This document shows, piece after piece, positions 43,386 to 54,793 of a stretch of DNA of 64,000 nt (its first letter is position 1; every line of letters begins with the position of its first letter). The notes beneath the pieces are model-generated. The model worked only from the letters and a program-made list of their open reading frames with translations, was not told the DNA's origin and ran no database searches. Made by a program: the position numbers and the translations under genes. The DNA is from Anomaloglossus baeobatrachus. Its lineage: Eukaryota; Chordata; Amphibia; Anura; Aromobatidae. The DNA is taken from NCBI RefSeq assembly GCF_048569485.1, contig NC_134355.1:661482215-661546214 (forward strand). The letters are read 5' to 3'.

Positions 43386-44216
43386 ATTTATCTTTTCTGG
43401 CGAATGCGCAGCGTTAAACCCTTCTCCTCTCCTGCTTTGAAGACTCAGCCATGTAAAGCTGCAGCAGCTGCCATTATCTTATGCTATCTGTGTTGGTTGT
43501 GACCCCCAAAACCACATTAGATGAGTGTATATTATTATCCATTGCCCTTCTTTTTATCTAGTAAGAACACCCTATCAGCGCTTCTGTTTTCTAATTTTAT
43601 CGCTCCAGGAATAGTGGGACAGGTCCAGGGACTTTTCTAGCCTGTTCCCGTGACCCTTGCAGAGTTGGTAGACCATTTGAAGTGTTTCTGTCCTAAGGTT
43701 CTGTACCCCGACAGCACCGATCTTGTGGAAGCAGCCTCTTGCTTCTCCCCAGCGACCGTGTCGTAAACGCCTTGGCCCACAAAGCTGCCTCACGGCACGT
43801 CCGCTCTGCTCGGCGTCTGTAGCTGTTCTCCCTGAAGTTGTGTTGTGTGATCGAAGCTGTTGCCCCCAGCTGCTGCCACCAGCTGGTTCACTACTCTCAC
43901 TAGGTCAACCTGCTTCTCTCACCGTGTGCCTTTCACTCCCCCTGGTGGTTGCTTCTCCCTGACCCTGAGTCCAGGTTCCAGTGGATCGGGAGCCCCTAAG
44001 TGCAGTGGCATCCTGTATTCCCAACCGTTGTGGTGACCCCCTTCTGTGACCTGACCCTGGCCCGATCTTCATTGGGAGGGCAACCCACTGTAATTTGTGT
44101 GTGTGTGTGTGTGTGTGTGGTAAAACTGGCACCGACCTTCCTTAGACCTGAGATAAGTACTACACCTTAAAGGAGGTGCAGTGCCCTGTGGTGCCTGAAG
44201 TCTCTCGGGCGCCACA

Positions 44217-44873
44217 CTTATATAGCACCGTTAATTCTGCAGCGCTTTACGTACAATGGCAACACTGTCCCCATTGGGGCTCACAATCTAAAGTCCCTAT
44301 CAGTCTGTCTTTGGAATGTTGGAGGAAACCAGAGAAAACCTACATAAACATTGGGAGAACATACAAACTTCTTGCAGATGGTGTCCTTGGTGGGATTGGA
44401 ACCTCAGACCCCAGCACTGTTAGGCTATGTTCACACACTGCGTTTTTTACCTGCGTTTTTGGTCCGTTTTTGCTGCAGAAATTTCTTGAGAAATTCTTGT
44501 AACCTTTCTGCAGACATTCCCCAGCAAAACCTATGGCAAAAAAAATTAGCTGTGCGCACACTGTGTTTTTTTCTTAAGAAGATTCTTTCAGTAGATTTTC
44601 TTAAGAAAAAGAATGAGCATGTCACTTCTTTTCTGCAGCTAACTGCGTTATTTGCCATAGATAATTGGCACAATAACGCAGGGAGCAACCAGCAGTAAAA
44701 ACGCACCAAAAACGCACCGAAAACGCGGCAAAAACGCAGGTGCGTTTTTGGTGCGTTTTTTAACGCAGATGCACTAATCCTTCACTCTTAAGAAATTTCT
44801 TAAGAAAAATCATTTTTCTAGTGTGAACATAGCCTTAGAATGCAGTGCTAACCACAGAGCCATCATGTCACCC
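44217..44873 (-). mobile_element. V-SINE interrupted by a MITE
   Basis: On the minus strand the SINE head (GTGACATGATGGCTCTGTGG) lies at 44840-44873 and the rest at 44217-44419, including GGGAGAACATACAAACTTC (plus strand) and TGGGGCTCACAATCTAAA. The MITE 44423-44834 separates them. Confidence 0.75.
44423..44834. mobile_element. Harbinger-like MITE in the V-SINE
   Basis: Perfect inverted ends GGCTATGTTCACAC and GTGTGAACATAGCC are flanked by TTA (44420-44422, 44835-44837). Internal TTCTTAAGAA and AACGCAGGTGCG motifs are palindromic. The undisturbed SINE on both sides confirms the boundaries. Confidence 0.9.
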
Positions 44874-45199
44874 ATCTTTCATTATTTATAACAATAACCC
44901 ATGCTAATAAAAAAGTTGATAGACGTCTTTGATAATCCAGAACAAGGTAATGGGGTTTGGGTACCTAATTTTTCTAAGAAGATGGCAGAAGTATTTTCAA
45001 CTTTCCTAGAAGTGCCTGATAAATTTTTTGCATTTCATTTTACACTGTGTGCAGAATTATTAGGCAAATGAGTATTTTGATCACATGATACTTTTTATAC
45101 ATGTCGTCCTACTCCAAGCTGTATAGGCTTGAGAGCCAACTACCAATTAAGTAAATAAGGTGATGTGCATCTCTGTAATGAGGAGGGGTGTGGTGTAAT

Positions 45200-46008
45200 T
45201 GTCGCGGGCGGAGGAGGGGACGGTTCCCACGGACGGCTGCACTTGCTTTTCCCCAGTAGTTGACGATGACGGTCCCTTTTCCTGCACCTAAGATGATGGT
45301 TGCGATGGGTTCCCACCGGTAACCCGCTCCCCGGCTTGGATATGGGCCGGAGGAGCCCTACTTTGCCCGCAGGCGCTGGCCCTGAGAAACTGGTGCCCTG
45401 GCGGTGGCGGTGTCTCTCTGTAACGGTTGGACTGTTGCCTTCAATCGGGACTTGGTTGTTGGGAGACAGTCGTCCCCTTCACTGACGGATTTGGCAAATT
45501 ATGGCGACTCCTAGCCTTGCCGGGATCCGAAAGGCCCCTGCCCTGGTGCTGACTGTTCCTTGTATACTGCTCCAGACCGCCGGGCCACCACCCGTCCGCG
45601 GTCCTTCCAGCAACCTCCGAGCAGTCACCCCTGCGGACTATCACCGCCGTCTGCTGACCTTGCTGGCACTGTCCGGGGCACACACCCGGACCAACTTCAG
45701 GCTTTACTACTGTCACTTTTCTGTCACTTCAGCTTTTCTCCTTAGCTCCACTACTACTTCACTTCCTTCTACTTTCACTTCCTAAACTCATCTCAAGCTC
45801 TTCCCTGAGCTGACTGCCTGGTTTTCCCGCCTCCAGGGCTGTGAACTCCTCGGTGGGCGGAGCCAACCGCCTGGCCCACCCACTGGTGTGAACATCAGCC
45901 CCTGGAGGAAGGCAACAAGGATTTCTGGTTAGCTTTGGTGTTCCTAACTGGGGTGTAGGGTGTGGTGGTGTGATGACCTGTGACCCCTGGCTTGCCCAGG
46001 GCGTCAAA
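45200..46008 (-). mobile_element. Solo LTR (family of 18022-22197), shorter than the others
   Basis: It starts TGTCGCGGGCGG (plus strand) and is flanked by TAAT (45196-45199, 46009-46012). It shares the CTCCTCGGTGGGCGGAGCC block and the GGGATGTAGGG-like end with the other LTRs. It is about two thirds of the usual length; fossil. Confidence 0.75.
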
Positions 46009-46073
46009 TAATGACATCAACACCCTTTATAAGGTGTGCTTAATTATGAGGCAACTTCCTTTCCTTTGGAAAA

Positions 46074-47088
46074 ATGGGTCAGAAGAGAGATTTGACGGGC
46101 TCTGAAAAGTCCAAAATTGTGAGATGTCTTGCAGAGGGATGCAGCAGTCTTCAAATTGCCAAACTTTTGAAGCGTGATCACCGAACAATCAATCGTATCA
46201 TGGCAAATAGCCAACAGGGTCGCAAGAAGCGTATTGGGCAAATAAGGCGCAAAATAACTGCCATGAATTGAGGAAAATCAAGCGTGAAGCTGCCAAGATG
46301 CCATTTGCCACCAGTTTGGCCATATTGAAGAGCTGCAACGTTACTGGAGTATCAAAAAGCACAAGGTGTGCCATACTCAGGGACATGGTAAAGGTAAGGA
46401 AGGCTTAAAAATGACCACTTTTGAACAAGAAACATAAGATAAAATGTCAAGACTGGGCCAAGAAATATCTTAAGACTGATTTTTCAAAGGTTTTATGGAC
46501 TGATGAAATGAGAGTGACTCTTGATGGGCCAGATGGATGGGCCAGAGGCTGGATCAGTAAAGGGCAGAGCGCTCCACTCCGACTCAGACGCCAGCAAGGT
46601 GGAGCTGGGGTACTCGTATGGGCAGGTATCATCAAAGATGAACTTGTGGGACCTTTTCGGGTTGAAGATGGAATGAAGCTCAACTCCAAGATCTACTGCC
46701 AGTTTCTGGAAGACAACTTCTTCAAGCAGTGGTACAGGAAGAAGTCGGTATCGTTCAAGAAAAACATGATTTTTATGCAGGACAATGCTCCATCACATGC
46801 ATCCAACTTCTCCACAGTGTGGCTGGCCAGTAAAGGTCTAAAAGATGAAAAAATAAGGACATGGCCCCCTTGTTCGCCTGATCTGAACCCCATAGAGATC
46901 CTGTGGTCCCTCATAAAATGTGAGATCTACTGGGAGGGAAAACAGTACACCTCTGAGAACAGTGTCTGGAGGCTGTGGTGGCTGCTGCACGCAATGTTGA
47001 TCATAAACAGATCAAGCAACTGACAGAATCTATGGATGGTAGGCTGCTGAGTGTTATCAGAAAGAAAGGTGGCTATATTGGTCACTAA
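46074..47088 (+). pseudogene. Tc1-like transposase, frameshifted
   Basis: It begins at ATG 46074 (MGQKRDLTGSEKSKIVRCLA), a helix-turn-helix DNA-binding start. After about 65 codons the frame is broken, then broken again near 46410. The catalytic half (46421-47023) reads LWTDEMRVTL (first Asp), MQDNAPSH (second Asp) and DLNPIEILW (Glu). I count 37 residues between the second Asp and the Glu, so the triad is DD37E rather than the usual DD34E. The frame shifts again near 47020, before the C-terminus (LLSVIRKKGGYIGH). It cuts and pastes the element; this copy is inactive. The promoter region is interrupted by the solo LTR. Confidence 0.82.
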
Positions 47089-47394
47089 GTTTTTGGGGTT
47101 TTGGTATTGGTATTGGTTTATCTGTTGAAAATAAACAAGTGAGATGGGAATATATTTGTTTTTTATTAAGTTGCCTAATAATTCTGCACAGTAATAGTTA
47201 CCTGCACAAACAGATATTCTCCTAAGATAGCCAAATCTAAAAAAAACACCACTCCAACTTCCAAAAATATTAAGCTTTGATATTTATCAGTATTTTGGGT
47301 TGATTGAGAACATAGTTGTTGATCAATAATAAAAAAAAAATCCTCTAAAATACAACTTGCCTAATAATTCTGCACACGGTGTAGATTGGTGTTT

Positions 47395-47835
47395 AAAGGG
47401 AACCTGTCAGCAGAAATTTCGCCCAAAACCTAAAAGATTCCCCCTCTGCAGCTCCTGTGCTGCATTCTAGCAAAGTTCCTGTTGTTATTGTGCCCCATGT
47501 GAGACCAAAATAAAGACTTTATAAAGTCTTACCTTTTTGTATGGCAATCTTTTTTTATAGTCACGGGGGCGGGCTTTCTGGCGTCTGTTATTCTCACTCC
47601 TGGTCCTTTATGCCGTCCCCCATCGCTCCTTTCCATAACTGATGACACCGCCCAGTGCTCCAGCGGTCCCTGCGCATGCCCAGTGTCAGTCTCATGGGAC
47701 TGAGCACAGTGTGACCGCTGGTGACGAGTTGCACAGGCGCGAGATTATGGGCGTCACTGAGATTGTCATCAGCAAGTAACCGCCCATAATCTCGTGCCCG
47801 CGCAACACGTCAACACATGAATAAGAACTAACGAC
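47395..47835. mobile_element. MITE remnant with GGGAACCTGTCAGCAG end
   Basis: The left end AAAGGGAACCTGTCAGCAG is related to the TTAA MITE at 32619. The inner inverted pair GCGCGAGATTATGGGCG and CGCCCATAATCTCGTGC is evident near 47740-47800. The right end is not resolved; a CGAAACGCGTTGGATG motif follows. Confidence 0.5.
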
Positions 47836-48412
47836 ACTGCGTTATCCCGAAACGCGTTGGATGAACTGTGCCTTGTGGATGCTGTCTATCCATTTTTAAA
47901 GCGATGAAAATAAAGGAAAGTTTTTAATTCATCTGCCTGTGATCCGCTGGATTTTGTTACTTTGTATCTGCTATTATCCCCTTGTGCCTGAGATTTCCAT
48001 GCAGGATCAGCTGGTCTACTCCTCAGACTTACACACCAGAGCGATGAGCTGGAACACGTTTCTTCTTTCAAAAGTTTGGACACACCTTCTCATTCAAAGA
48101 GTTTTCTTTATTTTCATGACTCTGAAAATTGTAGATTCACATTGAAGGCATCAAAACTATGAATTAACACATGTGGAATGAAATACTTAACAACAAAGTA
48201 TGAAACAACTGAAAATATGTCTAAAGGGTGCGTTACACGCTGCAACATCGCTACCGATATATCGTCGGGGTCACATCGTTAGTGACGCACATCCGGCGCC
48301 GTTAGCGACATCGCAGCGTGTAACACCAAAGAGCAACTATCAACGATCGCAAAAACGTCAAAAATCGTGGATCATTGACACGTCGCTCCTTTACCAAATA
48401 TCGGGGATGGTG

Positions 48413-49715
48413 TGTGACGCCCTGGGAAAGCCAGGGGTCACAGGTCACAACACCACACGCACCCCACATTCCCTGCAGGTACATCATGCTAACCTAAAAT
48501 CCTTGTTGCCTTCTTCCAGGGGCTGATGTGCACACCAGGGGGTGAGCCAGGCGGTTGGCTCCGCCCACCGAGGAGTTCACAGCCCTGGAGGCGGGAGGAA
48601 ACAGGCAGATAGAGTTTGGACAGGAAGAAGAACAGAGTTGAGCTCAGGCAGAGCTTGAGTGAGGAACAGAGAACAGTTAAGGAAGTGAAAGTAGAAGGAA
48701 GTGAAGTAGTAGTGGAGCTAAGGAGAAAAGCTGAAGTGACAGAAAAGTGAGAGTAGTAAAGTCTGAAGTTTGTCCAGGTGTGTGCCCCGGACTGTGACAG
48801 CAAGGTCAGCAGACGGCGGTGATAGTCTGCAGGGGGACTGCTCGGAGGTTGCTGGAAGGACCGCGGACGGGTGGTGACCCAGCGGTACCGGAGCAGTATA
48901 CCAAGAACAGTCAGCACCAGGGCAGGGGCCTTTTGGATCCCGGCAAGGCTAGGAGTCGCCATAATTTGCCAAATCCGTCAGTGAAGGGGACGTCTGTCTT
49001 CTAACAAACAAGTCCCGATTGAAGGCAACAGTCCGACCGTGAAGGGGAGACACCGCCACCGCCAGGGCACCAGTTTCCCAGGGCCAGCGCCTGCGGGCAA
49101 GTGAAGAGCTCCTTCGGCCCAGCTTGAAGCCGAGGAGTGAGTAACCGGTGGGAACCCATCGCTACCAAGAGACTTTTACATAGGTGCAGGGAAGAGACCG
49201 TCACCGCTAACCGCAGGGAACATCAGCACCGTGAACCGTCCGAGGGACCCGTCCAACCAGCCGTTTGTTTACCGAGAACTGTGTCATGTTTACTGGCTGA
49301 GTGAGTACCTCCGTGCCGAGCGGCACAGCGCTGCCCCTGCGCCCCTGCACCTCCACAGGCCCCATCCCCGCCTGTCCACCATTCCAACCCCATCATTGGG
49401 CCCCGGGAGCACCACAACCCCTACCCACGGAGGGCACATCAACAACTGGCTGCTCCATACCATCACTCCCGGGCTCCCCATACAGAGCAGTGGTGGTGTT
49501 AACAAATCACCACAACCGTGGGTGGCGTCACGGACAATAAACTATCCCAAATCCCTATCCCCTTTCACTCACGGGCGAGGAGCGCCGCTCGAGTCCCCGG
49601 GATCCGGCCCATCGCTCGAGCCACCGAGCAGTGGCAGCAGCAGGCCGCAGCAGCCGCAGTGCCAGCCGGATCCGAGCAGTGGGAGAGCGCGGCGTCCCCT
49701 CCTCCGCCCGCAACA
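48413..49715 (+). mobile_element. Solo LTR (family of 18022-22197) inside the MITE
   Basis: It begins TGTGACGCCCTGGGAAAG and ends TCCGCCCGCAACA. It shares CACCGAGGAGTTCACAGC, the CCACGGAGGG segment and the GCTCGAG-rich 3' part with the other copies. The flanking duplication is unclear. It is longer than the others by repeat-like sequence; fossil. Confidence 0.7.
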
Positions 49716-50014
49716 GTGCATGCCGCTGGTTGTTCATCGTTCCTGTGGCAGCACACATCGCTGTGTGTGACACCACAAGAGCGACGAACATCTCCTTACC
49801 TGCCTTCACCGGCAATGAGGAAAGAAGGAGGTGTTCCGGCTGCTCATCTCCACCCCTCCTCTGCTATTGGCCGGCCGCTTAGTGACGCTGCCAGGGCCGG
49901 ATTAAGGTTGGTGGGGGCCCCTGGGCAGAAATTCTGGTGGGGGCCCAATAACGTTAACATTTTAACCATAACAGTAGAGCACGAACTGTAGCATTTAGAT
50001 ATAAATACTGCACC

Positions 50015-50935
50015 TCAGTCTCACATTCCCCCTCCTCAGCATACTGTGCCCTCCATACTGTGCCCTCACACTGGCCCCCATGCTGCCCCTTCTCTATACT
50101 GCCTACCTCCTTCACTATCCAGTCACTATACTGCACCTTAGTCTTGCATTCCCCTCCGCAGCATACTGTGTCCTCCATACTGTGCCCTCACACTGGCCAC
50201 CATGCTGCTCCTTCTCTATACTGCCTACCTGCTTCACTATCCAGTCACTATACTGCACCTTAGTCTTGCATTCCCCTCCGCAGCATACTGTGTCCTCCAT
50301 ACTGTGCCCTCACACTGGCCACCATGCTGCTCCTTCTCTATACTGCCTACCTCCTTCACTATCCAGTCACCATACTGCACCTCAGTCTCACATTCCCCCT
50401 CCTCAGCATACTGTGGCCTCACACTGGCCACCATGCTGCCCCTTCTCTATACTGCCTACCTCCTTCACTATCCAGTCACTATACTGTATCTCCGTCTCAC
50501 TTTCCCCCTTCTCAGCATCCTATGCCCTCCATACTGTGCTCTCACACTGGCCACCATGCCGCCCCTTCTCTATACTGCCTACCTCCTTCACTATCCAGTC
50601 ACCATACTGCACCTCAGTCTTACATTCCCCTCCGCAGCATACTGTGTCCTCCATACTGTGCCCTCACACTGCCCACCATGCTGCCCCTTCTCTATACTGC
50701 CTATCTCCTTCACTATCCAGTCACTATACTGTACCTCAGTCTCACATTCCCCCTCCTCAGCATACTGTGCCCTCCATACTGTGCCCTCACACTGGCCACC
50801 ATACTGCTCCTTCTCTATACTGCACCTCAGTCTCACATTCCCTCTCCTCAGCATACTGTGTCCTCCATACTGTGCCCTCACACTGGCCACCATACTGCCC
50901 CTTCTCTATACTGCTTATCCCCCCTCCCCCACTAC
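50015..50935. repeat. 122-bp minisatellite, about 7-8 copies
   Basis: CCCTCACACTGGCCACCATG recurs at about 50063, 50185 and 50307 and onward; the spacing is 122 bp in the first copies and less regular later. Units also contain TCTCTATACTGCCTACCTCC and CAGCATACTGTG. Confidence 0.9.
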
Positions 50936-51789
50936 CCAGTCTCCATTCTATGCCCCGCACACTTTTCTTTCCCAATACTGTCCACTTACAATTTTCTCCC
51001 ACCATACTGCTGCCTCACATTTTTCAATGGTGCCCCCCTGATTGCTGTGCAGGGACAAATATGCCGCATGCCCCCCAAAGGTACGCCCCTGTACAGTGTA
51101 CAGGAGAATACATGACTGGTACACGCAGGGCCGGCTCCATGTTTTTGTGGGCCCTGGGCGAAAAAGTCTCAGTGGGCCCCATCCACACATAGACATGCAC
51201 AGATACTGTACATACACATACAGGCATACGTACACATACAGTATATATTTAAAGACAAATTCACAAAAACACATATAAACAGACATAAATCTAGACACAG
51301 TCATACACACCGACATACATAGATGACACATAGATACGCATCACACATGCACACACAGACACATTTTTATATTTTTATCTAATTTTTAATATTGGGAAGC
51401 CGGCAACAGCCTCATTCACCTCCCCGCTTGTCTCCATCCAGCTCCTCCTGGGCACGTGTCTGTGCCACGCTGATTGGTGGCTGACACTAACAGACATGGC
51501 CGCACAGAGAACACTAACACTGCTGTATATACATCACAAGAGAGGCTGGGGACATACACATTACTGGGGACATCCATATTACTGAGGAAAGGGGTACATA
51601 GCAATGGGGGGCATACAGCTCTAGAGGGGGGCAGTGGCTCTGAGCTGGGGGGGACAAAGAGCTCTGAGGTGGGGGATGACATGCAGCTCTGGGGATATAC
51701 AGCTCTGTGGTGTAGAGGACATACAACTCTGGGGGTATAGTATTATGCAGCCCCCATATTCCTCCATATAGTGTTATGAAGCTCCCATA

Positions 51790-52015
51790 GTCCTCCATAT
51801 AGTATTATGCAGCCCCCATGTAGCACTATGCAGCCCCCATATGGCACTATGCAGCCCCCATATGGCATTATGCAGCCCCCATATGGCATTATGCAGCTCC
51901 CATATGGCACTATGCAGCCCCCATATGGCACTATGCAGCCCCCATATGGCACTATGCAGCCCCCATATGGCACTATGCAGCCCCCATATGGCACTATGCA
52001 GCCCCCCATATAGTA
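51790..52015. repeat. 21-bp minisatellite, about 10 copies
   Basis: The unit CATATGGCACTATGCAGCCC (plus one C) repeats with few changes. Being a multiple of 3, it keeps several frames open by chance. Confidence 0.92.
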
Positions 52016-52029
52016 CAATGCACACCCAT

Positions 52030-52480
52030 ATAGCATTAGGCACCCTCATGTAGTACACAGCCCCTATATAGCACAGTGCAGACCCAGATAGCATTAGGCA
52101 TCCTCACATAGTACACAGCCCCTATATAGCACAGAGCAGACCAAATAATATTAAGCACCTTCACATAGTACACAGCCCCTATATAGCACAGTGCAGAGCC
52201 AGATAGCATTAGACACTCACGTAGTTCACAGCCCCTATATAGCACAGTGCAGAGCCAGATAGCATTAGGCATCCTCACGTAGTATACATCCCCTATATAG
52301 CACAGTGCAGAGCCAGATAGCATTAGGCATCCTCACGTAGTATACAGCCCGTATATAGCAAAAAGCAGACCCAGATAGCATTAGGCATCCTCATATAGTG
52401 TACAGCCCCTATATAGCACAGTGCAGAACCAGATAGCATTAGGCACCCTCATGTAGTATACAGCCCCCATATCATTTAAT
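52030..52480. repeat. ~60-bp tandem repeat, about 7 copies
   Basis: The phrase CAGCCCCTATATAGCACAGT followed by AGATAGCATTAGGCATCCTC recurs at about 60-bp intervals. It follows directly on the 21-bp array, and the last units decay into the CpG-rich part. Confidence 0.88.
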
Positions 52481-53889
52481 GCACCCCCATGGTCGTCTGG
52501 CCACAGTGATTGTAGATACTCACTTCTCCTCGTTCCCCCGCTCCTCCGGTCTCCTCAGCGTGTCCACTGCTGTCGCTTTCTCTGACCTCTCAGCAGGCGC
52601 GCAGTGATCACGTCACCACGCTCTGCTGCAGAGCTGTCAGAATGCCGACAGACACAGCGAGGAGAATCATGAGAGAGAGCGCGCCGCTCCATCTCATCAT
52701 TGCTCTCAATTGTATCGGCAGCTGCGATGCCGATACAATTGAAAGCGCGATCCTCGGCGGGGGGAGGCAGCGCGGGCACCGGGCCCCCCTTACTAGCGCT
52801 ACGCCACTCCTGCCACCGCGAGTGGGCCCCCCGAAATTTGACCGGGTTTACTGTGATACAGACACCAGATGTTATACAATATACACATTATTATATACCA
52901 TCTGATGTGTGTACACAGTATATCACACTACTCTGTACACTGGATGCGGTATACCATGTGCACAGATATACAATCCCCTGCACTGATCACACCTGGGCCT
53001 ACAGGACAGGATGTAACATATTCTATATGTAATATGGGCCATATAGTGTAATGTGTGCTGCAGGCTCAGATGTGATCAGTGCAGGATTCTGTGTGTAGTG
53101 CTGTCTGTGCTGAAGATCAGTGTGAGTTATTGCAGGGGAGGGATGAGGCCGATGACCCGGCACTGACAGCCCGACCTGATCTGCTGCAGTTCAGACTCCG
53201 GCAATAACTCACAATGATCCCGGGCAGAGCTGCCGCTGACACTATGGAATCCGGTCTGGAGTTATCAGCGGCGTCCTGCTCCCTCCTCACTGCAGCCTCC
53301 TGCCCGGCCGGCACCATGATTAATCATACTTACCGGGATCCACTGAGACCTCCGGTCCTCCCACAAGCTCCTCTACGGCAGGAACTTAGAAGCAGCAACA
53401 GGTGCGCGGTGACGTCATCCTAGCAGACGCAGCCCACAGAGCGTGCAGTGGGCGTGTCTGCAGAAAAGTGACGGCCGGGATTGAAATTCTTTAAAGGTAC
53501 AGTGCGGTCCTGAACCACACTGCGGCGTTAATAAAATGGCGCCCACACTGATGGTGGTGGGGGCCCCCTCAGAAGCTCTTGTGGTGGGGGCCCCTGGGCG
53601 GGAGCCCCGTCTGCCCCGCCTATAATCCGGCCCTGGACGCTGCTGTGACATCGCTGTGACGCCGAACGCACCTCCCCCTTGAAAGAGGGATTGTTCGGCA
53701 GTCACAGCGATGTCGCTGAACAGGTATGTGCATGTGACGCTGCCGTAGCGATAATGTTCGCTACGGCAGCGACCAACACATGTCGCACGTATGATGGGGG
53801 CGGGTGCTATCGCGCACGACATCGCTAGCGATGTCGCAGTGTGTAAAGCACCCTTTATATTCTAGGTTCTTCAAAGTAGCCACCTTTTG

Positions 53890-54215
53890 CTTTGATTACT
53901 GCTTTGCACGCTTGTGTGGGGGCTGGAGGCTCTGTGTGGGGGCTGGAGGCTGTGTGGGGGCTGGTGGCTCTGTGCAGAGATTGGAAGCTCAGTACGGGGG
54001 CTGGAGGCTGTGTGGAGGCTGTGTGGGGGCTGGAGGCTGTGTGGAGGCTGTGGGGGGGGCTGGTGGCTCTGTGCAGAGGTTGGAGGCTCTGTACGGGGGC
54101 TGGAGGCTGTGTGGGGGCTGGTGGCAGGAGGCTGTGTGGGGGCTGGAGGCTATGTGGGGGCTGGTGGCTGGAGGCTGTGTGGGGGCTGGAGGCTGTGTGG
54201 GGGCTGGTGGCTGTG
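53890..54215. repeat. G-rich ~18-bp minisatellite
   Basis: GTGTGGGGGCTGGAGGCT and close variants repeat about 18 times, replacing the continuation of the Tc1 remnant. The strand asymmetry and G-runs could form quadruplexes. Confidence 0.88.
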
Positions 54216-54679
54216 CTCCTAGCAGATCAAAGCAAATGTAGAAAGAATTGCCTGCTGTTCAGTCCTTGTATATCACCTCAGGAAGAGGAGAGACCATTTT
54301 GGAAAATACATAGCCTAGGTTTTAATAATAAAAAGACCCCATTTTTATCACTTAGTCTCATCTGAGATTTTTTATGATCCATAAATTTTACACCAGATAT
54401 TTTTTTCCCTCCAGGAAACATTTCTGTTTCTTGGAGAATGACAGTCTCGGTTCCTGCTGTTTTGTCTATACGCAGTTGGTGATGCTGATTACTGTGTGAC
54501 CACTGTTTTTTCCTTCCTCCTTCACGATCAATAAATACACCTATATCCCAATCTCAAAATTCAGCAAGCGACAAATACTCAATATCTACACCAAACAAAA
54601 CCTAATATGCAAGGGCATAAAAGCATATAAATCTGACCCTCCTATGAAGTAATGTAATTAAATTGTAACTCTCTACCAA
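54216..54679. other. Anonymous spacer
   Basis: No gene or repeat ends are recognised. Confidence 0.45.
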
Positions 54680-54741
54680 AAAAAAAAGTGTGTGTATGTA
54701 TGTATGTATGTATGTGTATGTATGTATGTATATATATATAT

Positions 54742-54790
<49 letters not shown>
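54680..54790. repeat. (GTAT)n and (TA)n microsatellite
   Basis: TGTATGTATG-type repeats pass into (TA)n that ends at the Tc1 element. The same style of microsatellite resumes at 56414-56543, so the transposon sits within it. Confidence 0.9.

Positions 54791-54793
<3 letters not shown>

Larger units (their letters stand above)
42073..44216 (-). mobile_element. Probable LTR related to the LTRs at 11937-16829, with nested insertions
   Basis: Read on the minus strand it begins TGTGGCGCCC, then TTCAGGCACCAC and GCACTGCACC, in the order seen at the start of the LTR at 11937. It ends CCCAGGGTGTTACA. No clear target duplication is seen. A palindrome (42745-43108) and a V-SINE (43111-43385) lie inside. 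The LTR assignment rests on the terminal similarity only. Confidence 0.45.
45043..47381 (+). mobile_element. Tc1/mariner-type transposon (DD37E), with a solo LTR inside
   Basis: Terminal repeats CACTGTGTGCAGAATTATTA and its near complement (TAATAATTCTGCACACGGTG) are flanked by TA (45041-45042, 47382-47383). A further copy of the terminal motif at about 47172-47192 suggests subterminal repeats. Without the LTR it would be about 1.5 kb, normal for the superfamily. Confidence 0.85.
49892..53635. mobile_element. 3.7 kb non-autonomous hAT element full of tandem repeats
   Basis: Perfect 13-bp inverted ends CAGGGCCGGATTA and TAATCCGGCCCTG are flanked by the perfect 8-bp duplication GACGCTGC (49884-49891, 53636-53643). 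A second GGGGGCCC-type motif recurs near both ends. No transposase is visible. The interior holds three tandem arrays and a CpG-rich 3' part (52500-53500) with a short inverted pair around CTCAATTGTATCGGC (about 52707-52745). Confidence 0.9.
48225..53854. mobile_element. Harbinger-like MITE split by a solo LTR and a hAT element
   Basis: The ends AGGGTGCGTTACACGC and GTGTGTAAAGCACCCT are flanked by TAA (48222-48224) and TTA (53855-53857), a one-mismatch target duplication. MITE sequence occurs at 48225-48412, 49716-49891 and 53636-53854 and follows the order of the uninterrupted sister at 34279-34852. Confidence 0.75.
48069..53915. mobile_element. Old Tc1-type remnant, outermost layer of a nest
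   Basis: The left part (48069-48221) begins AAAGTTTGGACACACCTTCT and contains AATTGTAGATTCACATTGAA. The right part (53855-53915) continues TATTCTAGGTTCTTCAAAGT, then AGCCACCTTTTGCTTTGATT, the known downstream order of this Tc1 type. About 5.6 kb of later insertions separate the two. The remainder is replaced by a G-rich minisatellite. Confidence 0.65.

Noticed and set aside
50080-51192. A 370-codon open frame and parallel frames of 263-279 codons
   Set aside because: They follow the 122-bp array inside the hAT element; the units keep several frames open, with no domain.
51790-52480. Regular short direct repeats resembling a CRISPR array
   Set aside because: Units are contiguous with no unique spacers and the genome is a vertebrate; these are minisatellites.
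53804-54365. Gly/Trp-rich open frames of 100-157 codons
   Set aside because: Translations of the 18-bp G-rich minisatellite.
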